In this document: positions 12,302 through 23,100 of the stretch, in pieces
Numbering within the stretch: the first letter of the stretch is position 1
Layout: each line of letters opens with the position of its first letter
From: Glandiceps talaboti
Taxonomy: Eukaryota > Hemichordata > Enteropneusta > Spengelidae
Assembly (NCBI RefSeq): GCF_964340395.1
Contig: NC_135549.1
Coordinates: forward strand, 34,965,832 to 35,029,831
Length of the DNA stretch: 64,000 nt
Reading direction: 5' to 3'
Translations under genes and position numbers: made by a program
The notes under the pieces: model-generated
Database searches by the model: none
Seen by the model: only the letters and a program-made list of their open reading frames with translations
What the model was told of the DNA's origin: nothing

Positions 12302-12536
12302 TTAATGAGTTATTTGCATAATTAGTGATTCCCATACGGGAGGCATTCAGTTTAAATCTGGTGTGTCGTTTGTTTTTGTTCTGAGTGATCACCACCTTCC
12401 CATGGCGATCACACGGGGCAAAAACAAACGATACAAAACGATGGAAATAGAGGTAATTGAAATAAAGCATTTATTTAGCCTCTTTCACCACATCAGATTT
12501 TAATCAGATTACAGACATTTGTAGTTTTTTTTAATG

Positions 12537-13208
12537 GTTAATAAGTTTGGGGTGTCTTGTATCTTTGTGTGTTTGTACTATGATTGAATGACTGACAATT
12601 TGATGCTCTGATGCATTTCAGTTAATAAGTTTGGGGTGTCTTGTATCTTTGTGTGTTTGTACTATGATTGAATGACTGACAATTTGATGCTCTGATGCAT
12701 TTCAGTTAATAAGTTTGGGGTGTCTTGTATCTTTGTGTGTTTGTACTATGATTGAATGACTGACAATTTGATGCTCTGATGCATTTCAGTTAGTAAGTTT
12801 GGGGTGTCTTGTATCTTTGTGTGTTTGTACTATGATTGAATGACTGACAATTTGATGCACTGATGCATTTCAGTTAATAAGTTTGGGGTGTCTTGTATCT
12901 TTGTGTGTTTGTACTATGATTGAATGACTAACAATTTGATGCTCTGATGCATAATGGTTAATAAGTTTGGGGTGTCTTGTATCTTTGTGTGTTTGTACTA
13001 TGATTGAATGACTGACAATTTGATGCTCTGATGCATAATGGTTAATAAGTTTGGGGTGTCTTGTATCTTTGTGTGTTTGTACTATGATTGAATGACTGAC
13101 AATTTGATGCTCTGATGCATTTCAGTTAATAAGTTTGGGGTGTCTTGTATCTTTGTGTGTTTGTACTATGATTGAATGACTGACAATTTGATGCTCTGAT
13201 GCATTTCA
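12537..13208. repeat. 84 bp array, exactly eight units, abutting exon 4
   Basis: The unit starts GTTAATAAGTTTGGGGTGTC and ends GATGCTCTGATGCATTTCA. Starts at 12537, 12621, 12705, 12789, 12873, 12957, 13041 and 13125 keep an exact 84 base period with no indels, and the next period start (13209) is the last base of the exon 4 acceptor. Five internal junctions read TTTCAG|TTA like the true acceptor, two read ATAATGG instead, and the first copy has no AG. The unit starting 12789 reads CAGTTAGTAAGT, joining an acceptor and a donor consensus three bases apart. Confidence 0.95.
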
Positions 13209-13209
13209 G

Positions 13210-13285
13210 TTAGTTTTAAGAAAATGGAGAAATATCATTGATGGCATGGAATTTAGAATATTTGTAAAGAACAGAAATATCATAG
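13210..13285 (+). CDS. CDC123: CDC123 window exon 4
   Basis: This exon has 25 codons plus one base, from LVLRKW through GMEFRIFVKNRNII. It matches human LVLRKWCELIPGAEFRCFVKENKLI, a strongly conserved strand pair of the ATP-grasp fold. The acceptor is GATGCATTTCAG and the donor is ATAG|GTAAGA. The acceptor is also the last base pairs of an array of eight 84 bp units (12537-13208), five of which carry their own TTTCAG|TTA. If the intron after it is retained, the same frame stays open to base 14502, through the 59 bp minisatellite. Confidence 0.94.
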
Positions 13286-13389
13286 GTAAGATAAAAGATC
13301 TCTTGATTACATACAGCCTTTCTCAGCAATCTGTTACAACTCTACTGACAATGATCACAATCCTTGTATCACTAGTATTATCTATATAT

Positions 13390-14565
13390 ATTAACACTAT
13401 CCATATATTTTGTATTTGCATGTGTCGGAGTATCTCAGAGACAACATACACACCACTTTCCACATATATTGTATTTGTATGTGTCGGAATATCTCAGAGA
13501 CAGCATACACACCACTATCCACATATATTGTATTTGTATGTGTCGGAATATCTCAGAGACAGCATACACACCACTATCCACATATATTGTATTTGTATGT
13601 GTCGGAATATCTCAGAGACAGCATACACACCACTATCCACATATATTGTATTTGTATGTGTCGGAATATCTCAGAGACAGCATACACACCACTATCCACA
13701 TATATTGTATTTGTATGTGTCGGAATATCTCAGAGACATCAAACACACCACTATCCACATATATTGTATTTGTATGTGTCGGAATATCTCAGAGACAGCA
13801 TACACACCACTATCCACATATATTGTATTTGTATGTGTCGGAATATCTCAGAGACATCATACACACCACTTTCCACATATATTGTATTTGTATGTGTTGG
13901 AATATCTCAGAGACATCATACACACCACTATCCACATATATTGTATTTGTATGTGTCGGAATATCTCAGAGACAGCATACACACCACTATCCACATATAT
14001 TGTATTTGTATGTGTCGGAATATCTCAGAGACATCATACACACCACTATCCACATATATTGTATTTGTATGTGTCGGAATATCTCAGAGACAGCATACAC
14101 ACCACTATCCACATATATTGTATTTGTGTGTGTCGGAATATCTCAGAGACAGCATACACACCACTATCCACATATATTGTATTTGTATGTGTCGGAATAT
14201 CTCAGAGACATCATACACACCACTATCCACATATATTGTATTTGTATGTGTCGGAATATCTCAGAGACAGCATACACACCACTATCCACATATATTGTAT
14301 TTGTATGTGTCGGAATATCTCAGAGACATCATACACACCACTATCCACATATATTGTATTTGTATGTGTCGGAATATCTCAGAGACATCATACACACCAC
14401 TATCCACATATATTGTATTTGTGTGTGTCGGAATATCTCAGAGACAGCATACACACCACTATCCACATATATTGTATTTGCATGTGTCGGAATATCTCAT
14501 AGACAGCATACACACCACTATCCACATATATTGTATTTGTGTTTGTAGAAATATCTCAGAGACAG
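13390..14565. repeat. 59 bp minisatellite derived from CDC123 exon 5
   Basis: There are about 20 units of 59 bp. Each has GAATATCTCAGAGACAGCAT and ACACACCACTATCCACATAT, followed by TTGTATTTGTATGTGTCG. The first part is the beginning of exon 5 (23888 onward, GAATATCTCAGAGACATCAT), and the second part is the intron end before it (GTGTATTTGTATTTGTAG). The exon's AG acceptor is CG in almost all units. Because 59 is not a multiple of three and no unit has a stop in any forward frame, all three forward frames are open for 360-418 codons. These are not separate genes. The array is cut at about 14565 by inserted elements. Confidence 0.95.
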
Positions 14566-15650
14566 ACAATATTGTACCGTATTGACGCGGGTTAGTGCCC
14601 TGGGCGAATTTAACCCACCGACACCCTCAACTGGAGGGTACCGTATTTTTGTTGAGGTTAAAATCATGTCTAATATTTACTGTAAATGTTGCAAGCGAAT
14701 GAAACAGACTGATAAAAAGTTCTGATGATACATAACAGTTCCATGTGTTTAGATGACTGCAAACAACATAATAATTAAAGAGCACAAAAAATGCAACAAA
14801 TTAAACGTTCTGAATGATTGATATGTCACCACCAAGTAAATTGTAACAATTTCAGAACATAACGTAAATGTAGGCACACATCCACACATCTCAATGAACA
14901 TGATCACTCAATAAGATTGGCAACCATTGCTATGTACTAGTGTGTTATGGTTCATCCTATTAAGCTTTTTGCTTCTCCAATATTCTGTGTTGACTGTCTC
15001 AACAAATTTATAACACTTTCAGAAGGAACCGATATCTCATTTATGCAAATGTTACTGTTTACAAAAGTTGTCAAACACTACATTGGGATTCCAAAACATC
15101 TAATGTCATCGCAATGCACATGTTCAAGTGTTCATGCAGTAAACATTTTTTATCAAGGAGATCGAAATATTACGTGAGTAATAAGATCAATACCAAAATA
15201 CAGTGCCCTATGCATACGAAATAAGCAAGGAAAATGAATACCATGAACTGCTCATATGCACAACACATGCAAATATACAACTTCCATGCAAAACAGGACA
15301 AATGCCAGCACAAATGAGTTAATAAGTTAACTTAATTACAAATCAACTGATTCTTTTATTGATTCTTTACTAGTGAATAAAATAATAATAAAATAAATTC
15401 CACAGTATTATAAAATGGCTCAAAATTTGAAAAATAATCAAAGGCAACAACCTATACACTACACAGATCTACAACTACACAATCTAAATAATTCACAAAA
15501 GTCTCTTGGAAAAACTTTGTAGGTCATGTAAGTCACTGTGGTGACGATCTAAATAACTCAAAGTTACTCAAAGTCTCTTTAAAAAACTTTGTAGGTCTCA
15601 CTTGTCAACTGTTGGGCAGTCATCGTCAAATCCATCGAAATCTAAGTCAC
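14566..15650. other. Intron 4 DNA left of pogo fragment, unassigned
   Basis: It starts TACCGTATTGACGCGGGTTA, GC-richer than its surroundings, then GGAGGGTACCGTATTTTTGT. TACCGTATT occurs twice and could mark a transposon end. I found no matching inverted copy near 16100, so the boundary of the pogo-like element is not proven. No genes are seen. Confidence 0.35.
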
Positions 15651-16081
15651 TATCGTTGCCTTCATCATCGAATAGCACACCAACAGCTTCGCCTCCCAAC
15701 CTCATCAGTGTCGTCTACAGGTATCGTCTCACTGATCAAGTGGTCTTCTGATCTGTCAAGTTTATTTGCAATCTCTGTGTACAGAAAGGAGTTGATGATG
15801 ACATCACTCAAAACATTGGCCCAGGCTCAACTTACCCAATTGATGACGTGTTGTCTGGTTGCTTGCTTTAAATTGCCATGAACTGTCAAGTTGTCTTCCT
15901 GCATGTACTTGGTCCACTCCTTACATATATTGTCCATAAATGGCTTATTGACACTAACATCCATAGGCTGCACTATGGGTGTATAGCCAGCTGGCACAAA
16001 CACAGTGTCAGTGTCAGCCCTACTCACTGCTTCTGGTACGGGAGCCATCATGTGTTGTCTTGCCCTATCTAAGGTCAACAT
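15650..16081 (-). pseudogene. pogo/Tigger-like transposase fragment
   Basis: The reverse strand encodes VFVPAGYTPIVQPMDVSVNK, then FMDNICKEWTKYM and KQATRQHVINWVS. After a single in-frame stop it continues AWANVLSDVIINSFL. This is the C-terminal part of the DDE_1 domain of pogo/Tigger/jerky transposases, where PxGxTxxxQPLDVSxNKPFK is the hallmark and W-ANV follows. The catalytic first two acidic residues and the DNA-binding part are missing. It is a decayed fragment, nested in the former exon 5 minisatellite. Confidence 0.8.
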
Positions 16082-16250
16082 CCCTCACGGCCCGAACCTA
16101 CCATTTCTCTCTCTAAAAAAGAAAAAGAAAACAACATGACAACATGAACATGAATGATCAAAACAGAGGAAATAAAAAATAAATACTAGTTGCCCCGGCT
16201 CACTGCGTGAATTTACACATTTATTGATTTTGTTTGTTTGTTTTCTTTGC

Positions 16251-16845
16251 TTTTTAGCACAACTGAACTGGAGGTTCAGTAGTGCTATAGGCATCGCCCC
16301 GCGTCTGTCTGTCTGTCTGTGTGTGTGTGTGTGTGTAAACAACTTAAAGTCAAGAACCGCTGAACCGATTGCCATGATTTTTGGTGGGTCCATTACCTTG
16401 GGTGTCTAGTTGGTAAGTTGGTATTAGCACAGAGTTCTATGACATACATGTGCATATCCATTTTCGTCGTGATACAATCGGATATGGCTGCCTGGCAGCC
16501 ATTTTGTTTGCGAATTTTCCCTGTCCAAAGCCATAACTCAGACATGCTTGAACAGATCTCATTCAAAGTTGGTATTAGGACAGTGTTCTTTAAGCATACA
16601 TGTACATGTGCATATCCATTTTCGTCGTGATACAATCCGATATGGCTGCCTGGCAGCCATTTTGTTGGTGCCTTTTTCATGTCCAAAGCCATACATAACT
16701 CAGATATGCTTGAACAGAGTAGTAATATCAAAAACAATCATATGAGGTCAAACAACATTAACCAGGTTTGAAAATGACAACATAAACTGCCAGTTCCTTA
16801 AAACCCAATCATAGCGGGGACTATGTCGTTTTCGATGACTTGTTT
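16251..16845 (+). mobile_element. Chimeric family A/B hairpin-ended element
   Basis: The left 160 bp are family A (TTTTTAGCACAACTGAACTG, GTTCAGTAGTGCTATAGG, TCTG run, CCGATTGCCATGA, GGTGTCTAGTTGG). At about 16414 it changes to family B core units (GTTGGTATTAGCACAG, CATACATGTGCATATCC) and ends with the family B right end AGCGGGGACTATGTCGTT / TTCGATGACTTGTT. Left and right ends are therefore not complementary to each other. Confidence 0.7.
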
Positions 16846-17080
16846 ACTTTCCAACTGATAACCAACAAGATTAATTGTCTGCTACAACTTAGCAAAACAG
16901 ACAGTCAAACAATTTCTACAGTAATAAAATGTCATTAACACCTAGCGTAGAGAACAAACATTATTGTTGTCTAACCATTTTGTAAGTTAGTTATTTTAAT
17001 GACACCCTGTAATTACTACTGAAATAAGCACAGCCAAAAACGCTTCAGTCCCGTTTAGTGTTATGCTAAATGAAATTTTC
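16846..17080. other. Intron 4 DNA, nothing recognised
   Basis: This is short AT-rich DNA between the chimeric element and a LINE remnant. No feature is seen. Confidence 0.3.
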
Positions 17081-17906
17081 TCAGCAGTATCTCAGTTTTC
17101 TAAGAAGAGGTTGTACATGATCAAACTTTTTAGCTTTGCAGACAAGCCGAGCTGCAGCATTTTGTACATGCTGTAGTCTGTCAGTGAGGTGTTTAGGACA
17201 ACCAGAGAGAAGAGCATTACAATAGTCTAAGCGAGACAGGATGAGTGTGGAGACAAGTGTTTGAGTGGCACTAGAAGTGAGAAAGTGATGAATAGAGCTG
17301 ATTTGTCTCAGTTGAATGTAGGCGGCCTTGCATGTGCGTTGCACATGCTCGGCCATATTGAGATTGCAATCAAGTGTGACTCCAAGATTTTTACACTTGG
17401 ACTGAAAAGTATGTCTGAGTTTCCGACATACATGGAAGGAGGAAGAGCAAGTTTAGTGGAAAGTCTAGGAGATGAGATTAGTATGACTTCTGTCTTACAT
17501 GAAGCTTATTTGCAGTCATCCACATTTTGACGTCAGTAATGCAGTTTTGCATATCTTCAATAGTTTGGTTTATGTTATGTGGATTAGTGTCTTTATAAAG
17601 TTGGTTATCATCAGCAAAAGCATGATGATGAATTAAGTGCTTCTTGACAAGATTGAAAAGAGGCTCGGTGTAAAGAACGAATAAGACAGGACCAAGGACT
17701 GAACCTTGGGGAACACCAAAGGAGAGGGGTGATGCATTTGACTGGAAACCATTTATCGTGACTATTTGAGTTCTTTCAGAAAGATAAGAGTTAAACCAGG
17801 ATAGGGCAGATTCTGTGATACCAAAAGTATGTTGAAGTCGTTTAAGGAGAATATTATGATCAATGGTGTCAAATGCAGCCGACAGGTCTAGAATTATGTG
17901 AATCAT
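17081..17906 (-). pseudogene. CR1/L2-like LINE reverse transcriptase remnant
   Basis: On the reverse strand 17906-17478 reads LDLSAAFDTIDHNILLKRL, then ALSWFNSYLSERTQIV, GVPQGSVLGPVLF and FADDNQLY, which are the RT palm motifs. After a frame change, 17356-17081 reads LVSTLILSRLDYCNALLSG and LQHVQNAAARLVCKAKKFDH, the conserved region after the RT thumb. At least one frameshift and missing ends make it a dead 3' fragment. The catalytic box is FADD instead of YADD. It is only distantly similar to the + strand LINE at 20152-23813. Confidence 0.88.
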
Positions 17907-17997
17907 TAGAATTATGTGAATAAATTAAACACGGAGGGTGTCAATCCCGGGTGTCTATCGGCTGAAACTTGAATCTCTCATTATCGACCTGATACAC

Positions 17998-18570
17998 CTG
18001 ATACTGACACAGTATCTCTGCAAAGGGCACAAACAACTTTGGCGGTATCTCTGCAAAGGGCACAAACAACTTTATCTCTGTAAAGGGGACAAACAACTTT
18101 GGCAGTATCTCTGTAAAGGGCACAAACAACTTTGGCAGTATCTCTGCAAAGGGCACAAACAACTTTGGCAGTATCTCTGCAAAGGGCACAAACAACTTTG
18201 GCAGTATCTCTGCAAAGGGGACAAACAACTTTGGCGGTATCTCTGCAAAGGGGACAAACAACTTTGGCAGTATCTCTGCACAGGGCACAAACAACTTTGG
18301 TGGTATCTCTGCAAAGGGGACAAACAACTTTGGCAGTATCTCTGTAAAGGGCACAAACAACTTTGGCAGTATCTCTGCAAAGGGCACAAACAACTTTGGC
18401 GGTATCTCTGCAAAGGGGACAAACAACTTTGGCAGTATCTCTGCAAAGGGCACAAATAACTTTGGCGGTATCTCTGCAAAGGGCACAAACAACTTTGGCG
18501 GTATCTCTGCAAAGGGCACAAACAACTTTGGCAGTATCTCTGCAAAGGGGACAAACAACTTTGGTGGTAC
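17998..18570. repeat. 33 bp array, about 17 units
   Basis: The unit is GTATCTCTGCAAAGGGCACA then AACAACTTTGGCA. Variants alternate GGGCACA with GGGGACA, and GGCAG with GGCGG or GGTGG. Because 33 is divisible by three, several frames on both strands are open without stops (for example YLCKGHKQLWQ repeats). These are products of periodicity, not evidence for a protein. Confidence 0.95.
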
Positions 18571-18844
18571 ATATGTCGACATTGCTAATTTTAGATGAAT
18601 ATATTAAGCAAGATGTCAATCATTCTGCTGAAACTTTTTGATTGGTTGTCATCACTATAAAAAACCTCTTTCCACAGACAGAAACGGTAGTTTTCAAACT
18701 GAATTCAAAGCAACCAAAAGGCCTTTTTCAGTGCCACTACATATTCCAAAAAGAGAACTACCAAACCATCTCAATACAAGCATTTTACCAAACCATCTCA
18801 ATACTAGTATTTTACCAAACCATCTCAATACTAGCATTTTACCA
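18571..18844. repeat. Intron 4 DNA with three 27 bp units
   Basis: Most of this stretch is unassigned. At 18764-18844 a 27 bp unit (CCAAACCATCTCAATACTAG plus TATTTTA) occurs three times, just before the family B element. Confidence 0.6.
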
Positions 18845-20050
18845 AACTTGGAGATGCCTGGACTGATTTTTTTCAAACTTGGTACTGGGGCAACATACAA
18901 TGGCATACATATGCATGTCAATTTGTTTTATGATACAATCCAATATGGCTGCCTGGCAGCCATTTTGTTTGCGAATTTTCCATGTCCAAAGCCATAACTC
19001 AGACATGCTTGAACAGATCTCATTCAAAGTTGGTATTAGGACAGCGTTCTATGACATATATGTGCATATTCATTGTTGTTGTGATACGATCCAATATGGC
19101 CACCTAGCAGCAATATTGTTTGCGAATTTTCCATGTCCAAAGCCATAACTCAGACATGCTTGAACAGATCTCATTCAAAGTTGGTATTAGGACAGTGTTC
19201 TATGATATACATGTGCATATCCATTTTCATCATGATACGATCCAATTGGCTGCCTGGCAGCCATTTTGTTTGTGAATTTTCCATGTCCAAAGCCATAACT
19301 CAGACATGCTTGAACAGATCTCATTCAAAGTTGGTATTAGCACAGTGTTCTATGACATACATGTGCATATCCATTTTCTTCATGATACGATCCAATATGG
19401 CTGCCTGGCAGCCATTTTGTTTGCGAATTTTCCATGTCCAAAGCCATAACTCAGACATGCTTGAACAGATCTCATTCAAAGTTGGTATTAGGACAGCGTT
19501 CTATGACATATATGTGCATATTCATTGTTGTCGTGATACGATCCAATGTGGCCGCCTAGCAGCAATATTGTTTGTGAATTTTCCATGTCCAAAGTCATAA
19601 CTCAGACATGCTTAAACAGCTAGATCTCATTCAAAGTTGGTATTAGGACAGTGTTCTATGATATACATGTGCATATCCATTTTCGTTGTGATATAATCCG
19701 ATATGGCTGCCTGGCAGCGATTTTGTTGGCGCAGTTTTCATGTCCAAAGCCATAACTCGGACATGCTTGAACAGGTCCCCCCCCCGTATCCGACCCATCC
19801 TTTATTGTTGAATGGTTTATTCCATCACGTCATCTTGAAGAGTAGGCATGTTCCATGTCCAACGAGGATACACAACATGAGCAGGCATGTTCCATGTCCA
19901 ACGAGCAGTCACAACATATCTAAGTCTGTTTGATTGAGGTTCACAAGTGTTGTTGCATGATCAGAGTAGTGATATCAAGAAAATGACAACATAAACTGCC
20001 AGTTCCTTGAACCCCAATCATAGCGGGGAGTATGTCATGACTTGTTATTT
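18845..20050 (+). mobile_element. Family B element, 5' truncated, about six core units
   Basis: It starts inside the leader (CTTGGAGATGCCTGGACTGA, CAAACTTGGTAC) without the 5' hairpin and TCCG run. It then has core units with period about 151 bp (TCTCATTCAAAGTTGGTATT at 19018, 19169 and later). It closes with the family B right end (ATAGCGGGGAGTATGTCATG, ACTTGTT). It abuts copies of the exon 5 minisatellite at 20050, so it probably inserted there. Confidence 0.7.
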
Positions 20051-20151
20051 GTAGGAATATCTCAGAGACATCATACACACTACAACCCACATAGTGTATT
20101 TGTATTTGTAGGTATATCTCAGACATCATACACACCATAACCCACAAAGTA
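20050..20151. repeat. Two exon 5-derived units with intact AG
   Basis: There are two units of the exon 5 minisatellite, TTTGTAG|GAATATCTCAGAG and TTTGTAG|GTATATCTCAGAC. Unlike the main array they keep the acceptor AG (20053-20054 and 20110-20111). They end at ACCCACA where the LINE begins. Confidence 0.85.
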
Positions 20152-23100
20152 AGATAATGAGATGCGCTGATGCTGCACTCGACATTTTTATTGCTCCCGT
20201 GTTCTTTGTATTTTGATGTGTTTTAATGCTAGTTGTTGGTTCTGCTTAGCAGCCACCTACTCATGAATGTTTGGTGACCAGTATACATCATCTAAGAAGT
20301 TCTGTATCGCTGTCTCCGTCTAGCTGTCTTGGATTTTTCGTGTTGTCTTTACCGCTTTTCTGCCAGGCTACCATTACTTGAGTCATGCCTTCATTAGCAT
20401 ACAGTGCTGCCACCTTGATGAACATTGGAAAGTATGTTGTCAACAATACTTCATTATTAAGAGTGAATGGTAACACATGGAACAGACTGAAATAACTTAA
20501 TATATGCACAACTCTAAATACTAAAAGGGGTTGCACAGCTGGCAGATTTAAGCCACATCCTATCAAAACTATTCTTACACCATATCATCTGTTCAACCAT
20601 CAAAGACCTGCCAATTATCAGCTTAGTAAGAGAATTGACAACCTTGCGACAACTGCTGGTATCAACAAAGATAACTTGATTATTCCTGATAGGATTGACT
20701 CCGTTAAATCCATCATAGAATATCGTCCAAAACCATCATCTTATGATCGTCGTCAGGTAAATACGGATAACTTGATCAACATTATTAGGTCGTCATCTTA
20801 TGATCAGTGTAAAAATCTTTCTATGGGATTGTGGAATGCCAGGTCTATCAATAACAAAATTGCTACTGTGTGCGGACATATCCTCGAAAGTCAGACTGAT
20901 GTATTTGTGGTGACTGAAACTTGGATAGCCAAGTCAAATAAATGTGCTCAGCCCTCTCTGGATATAAAGTACATCAGAATCCCAGGTCAGCTAGGAAAGG
21001 GGGTGGTGTAGCAGCCATCACAAGTAAACACCTCAAAGTCAAATCAGACACTTCCTCTACTACCTTCCGATCCTTCGAACACTTGGATGTTTACATCACT
21101 CTTCCGCGTGATCTTGTTCATCTCGTCGTAGTCTACCGTCCACCACCATCTCGGAAAAAATGGCTTGAACGTGACGATCTTTTTGACTGAGTTTGCAACG
21201 TTCATGGCGAGCATTGTGATTTCACCAGGTCGTTTGATTTTATTAGGTGACTTCAACTTCCATGTGGAGGACAAAACCAGCAATGACGCTCGGAAATTCA
21301 TGGACTTGATAGAAAGCCCCGGCCTGAAACAGCATGTACAGGGCCCTACTCATGAACGGGGACATACACTGGATTTAGTAATTACCCGTATACATGAACC
21401 ATGCTATGGAATTTCAGCTTGAGGACTTTCTGCCATGGGACCACAGTTTAATCAGTTTTGTTACCGATTTATCGCGTCCGTGTGTGCCCTCTATTGAGTG
21501 CACTTCTAGGAGCATTTCATCGGTTAGTGCAGGTGACCTCAGTCAGGCCATTCACAGCATTCAAAAGACCAAGCTACCGGATTGTGCTACAGTGGATGAA
21601 TTGGCTGAGCGCTTGCATGAGGACATGTCATCCGTATTGTCCACTGTTGCTCCAGGCAAGGTGAAAATGTTCCGTAACAAACCACGCGCCCCCTGGTATG
21701 ATGACACTCTGCGTGATGCAAAACGTGATCTTCGGAGACTCGAAAGGCGATGGAGAAACAATCCACTTGAGGGGAATAGATTGAAATTTACAGCAAAACG
21801 TACGGATTATAATAGACTCTGCAATGAGGCACTTGCATCGCATCACAGGACTCGTATTGAAACAGCTGATCAGACTGAACTATTTAGCATCATTGACGAT
21901 TTAATAGGTGAAAAGAAATCGTCCGCTTCAATTTTACCTATTCATGACGACAAAGCTAAATTGGCTCAGTCATTCTCGGATTTCTTTTCAAGTAAAATCT
22001 CTAAGCTTCGGAAAAAATTCTCAAGTTCTTTGGCCTTAGAAATTATTGAAGCAATGAACTCGAAATCCTGTGCACTAGACCCTATTCCGACGAAACTATT
22101 GAAACTGTGCCTTCCTGATGTGATACAAGATCTAGTCAAAATCGTGAACACTTCATTTTACTCGAGTACAGTTCCTAAATTTTACAAGCAAGCTTTAGTT
22201 CGGCCTTTATTGAAAAAAGGCCAGTCTCGACTCTAATGTTTTATCTAATTATAGACCCGTTTCTAACCTTTTATTTGAGCATAAATTCCTGGAAAGAGTT
22301 GTTTTAATTCAATTAGATCAGTATTTTAGTCAGTTTTTATTGTATTCTAGATTCCAATTGGCTTATAGAAAACATCACAGTACAGAAAGTGCCTTACTAA
22401 GAGTCCAAAATGATATTTTACGTGCACTTGATGATCATAAAGAAGTCATTCTTTCATTACTGGATTTGACCGCAGCATTTGATACTATTGATCATAAGCT
22501 ATTGTTGTATCGGTTGGAACATAGGTTCGGCATTAAGGGCAAGGCACTCACTTGGTTTGAATCATACTTGTGTGATAGAACTCAGACTGTGAGCATTGAT
22601 GGTATGTTATAAGAACCAAGTGACCTTGTTTGTGTTGTTCTACAGGGGAGTGGGCTCGGCCCAAGACTGTTCACACTCTATGCGGCACCGTTAGAGGACA
22701 TAATCATCAAACACGCGCTGGATTTAATGTTATTCGCCGATGACACTCAATTGTATATGACATGTGAGCGTGCCATCGATTCATCATTTGCAGTTGAATG
22801 TTGTATTGATGATATTCGTCAATGGATGATTAAAAATCGGTTGGTTTTGAATGATGCCAAAACAGAAGTGATCCACATTCGTTCAAAGTTCAAGAAAACT
22901 GTCGATCTGTCATCTATTAGAGTAGGAACCACTGATGTTAGCACGTCTAATTTCGTGAGCTATCTTGGTGCCTATTTGAATCATCGTGCAGATATGAGTA
23001 CGCACGTTTTGAAAATATGTCAAGCTGCGTCATTTGCTCTTCACAGAATTGGCCGAATTAGAAATATTTTAGATCGCACAAACACTGAAAGACTCGTGCA

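Larger units (their letters stand above)
9133..12510. mobile_element. Outer inverted-repeat element in intron 3
   Basis: The left arm at 9133-9200 (AATCTGATGAAAATCTGATG, TGGTGAAAG, TTACCTCTATTTTCCAT) is repeated inverted at 12441-12510 (ATGGAAATAGAGGTAATT ... CATCAGATTTTAATCAGATT). The arms are about 65-70 bp. Between them lie a family D repeat and a nested TTAA foldback. No transposase is visible. It could be a non-autonomous TIR element, or the subterminal inverted repeats of a larger hairpin-ended element. Confidence 0.55.

Noticed and set aside
13246-14585. Three overlapping 359-418 codon frames suggesting a large repeat protein
   Set aside because: All come from a stop-free 59 bp unit whose period rotates the frame. 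No independent gene signal exists; only the in-frame read-through from exon 4 is kept as a finding.
17938-18641. Long frames on both strands (YLCKGHKQLWQ and AKVVCPLCRDT types, the latter looking like CxxC zinc-binding repeats)
   Set aside because: The 33 bp period makes several frames open on both strands at once; no start, splice or homology evidence.
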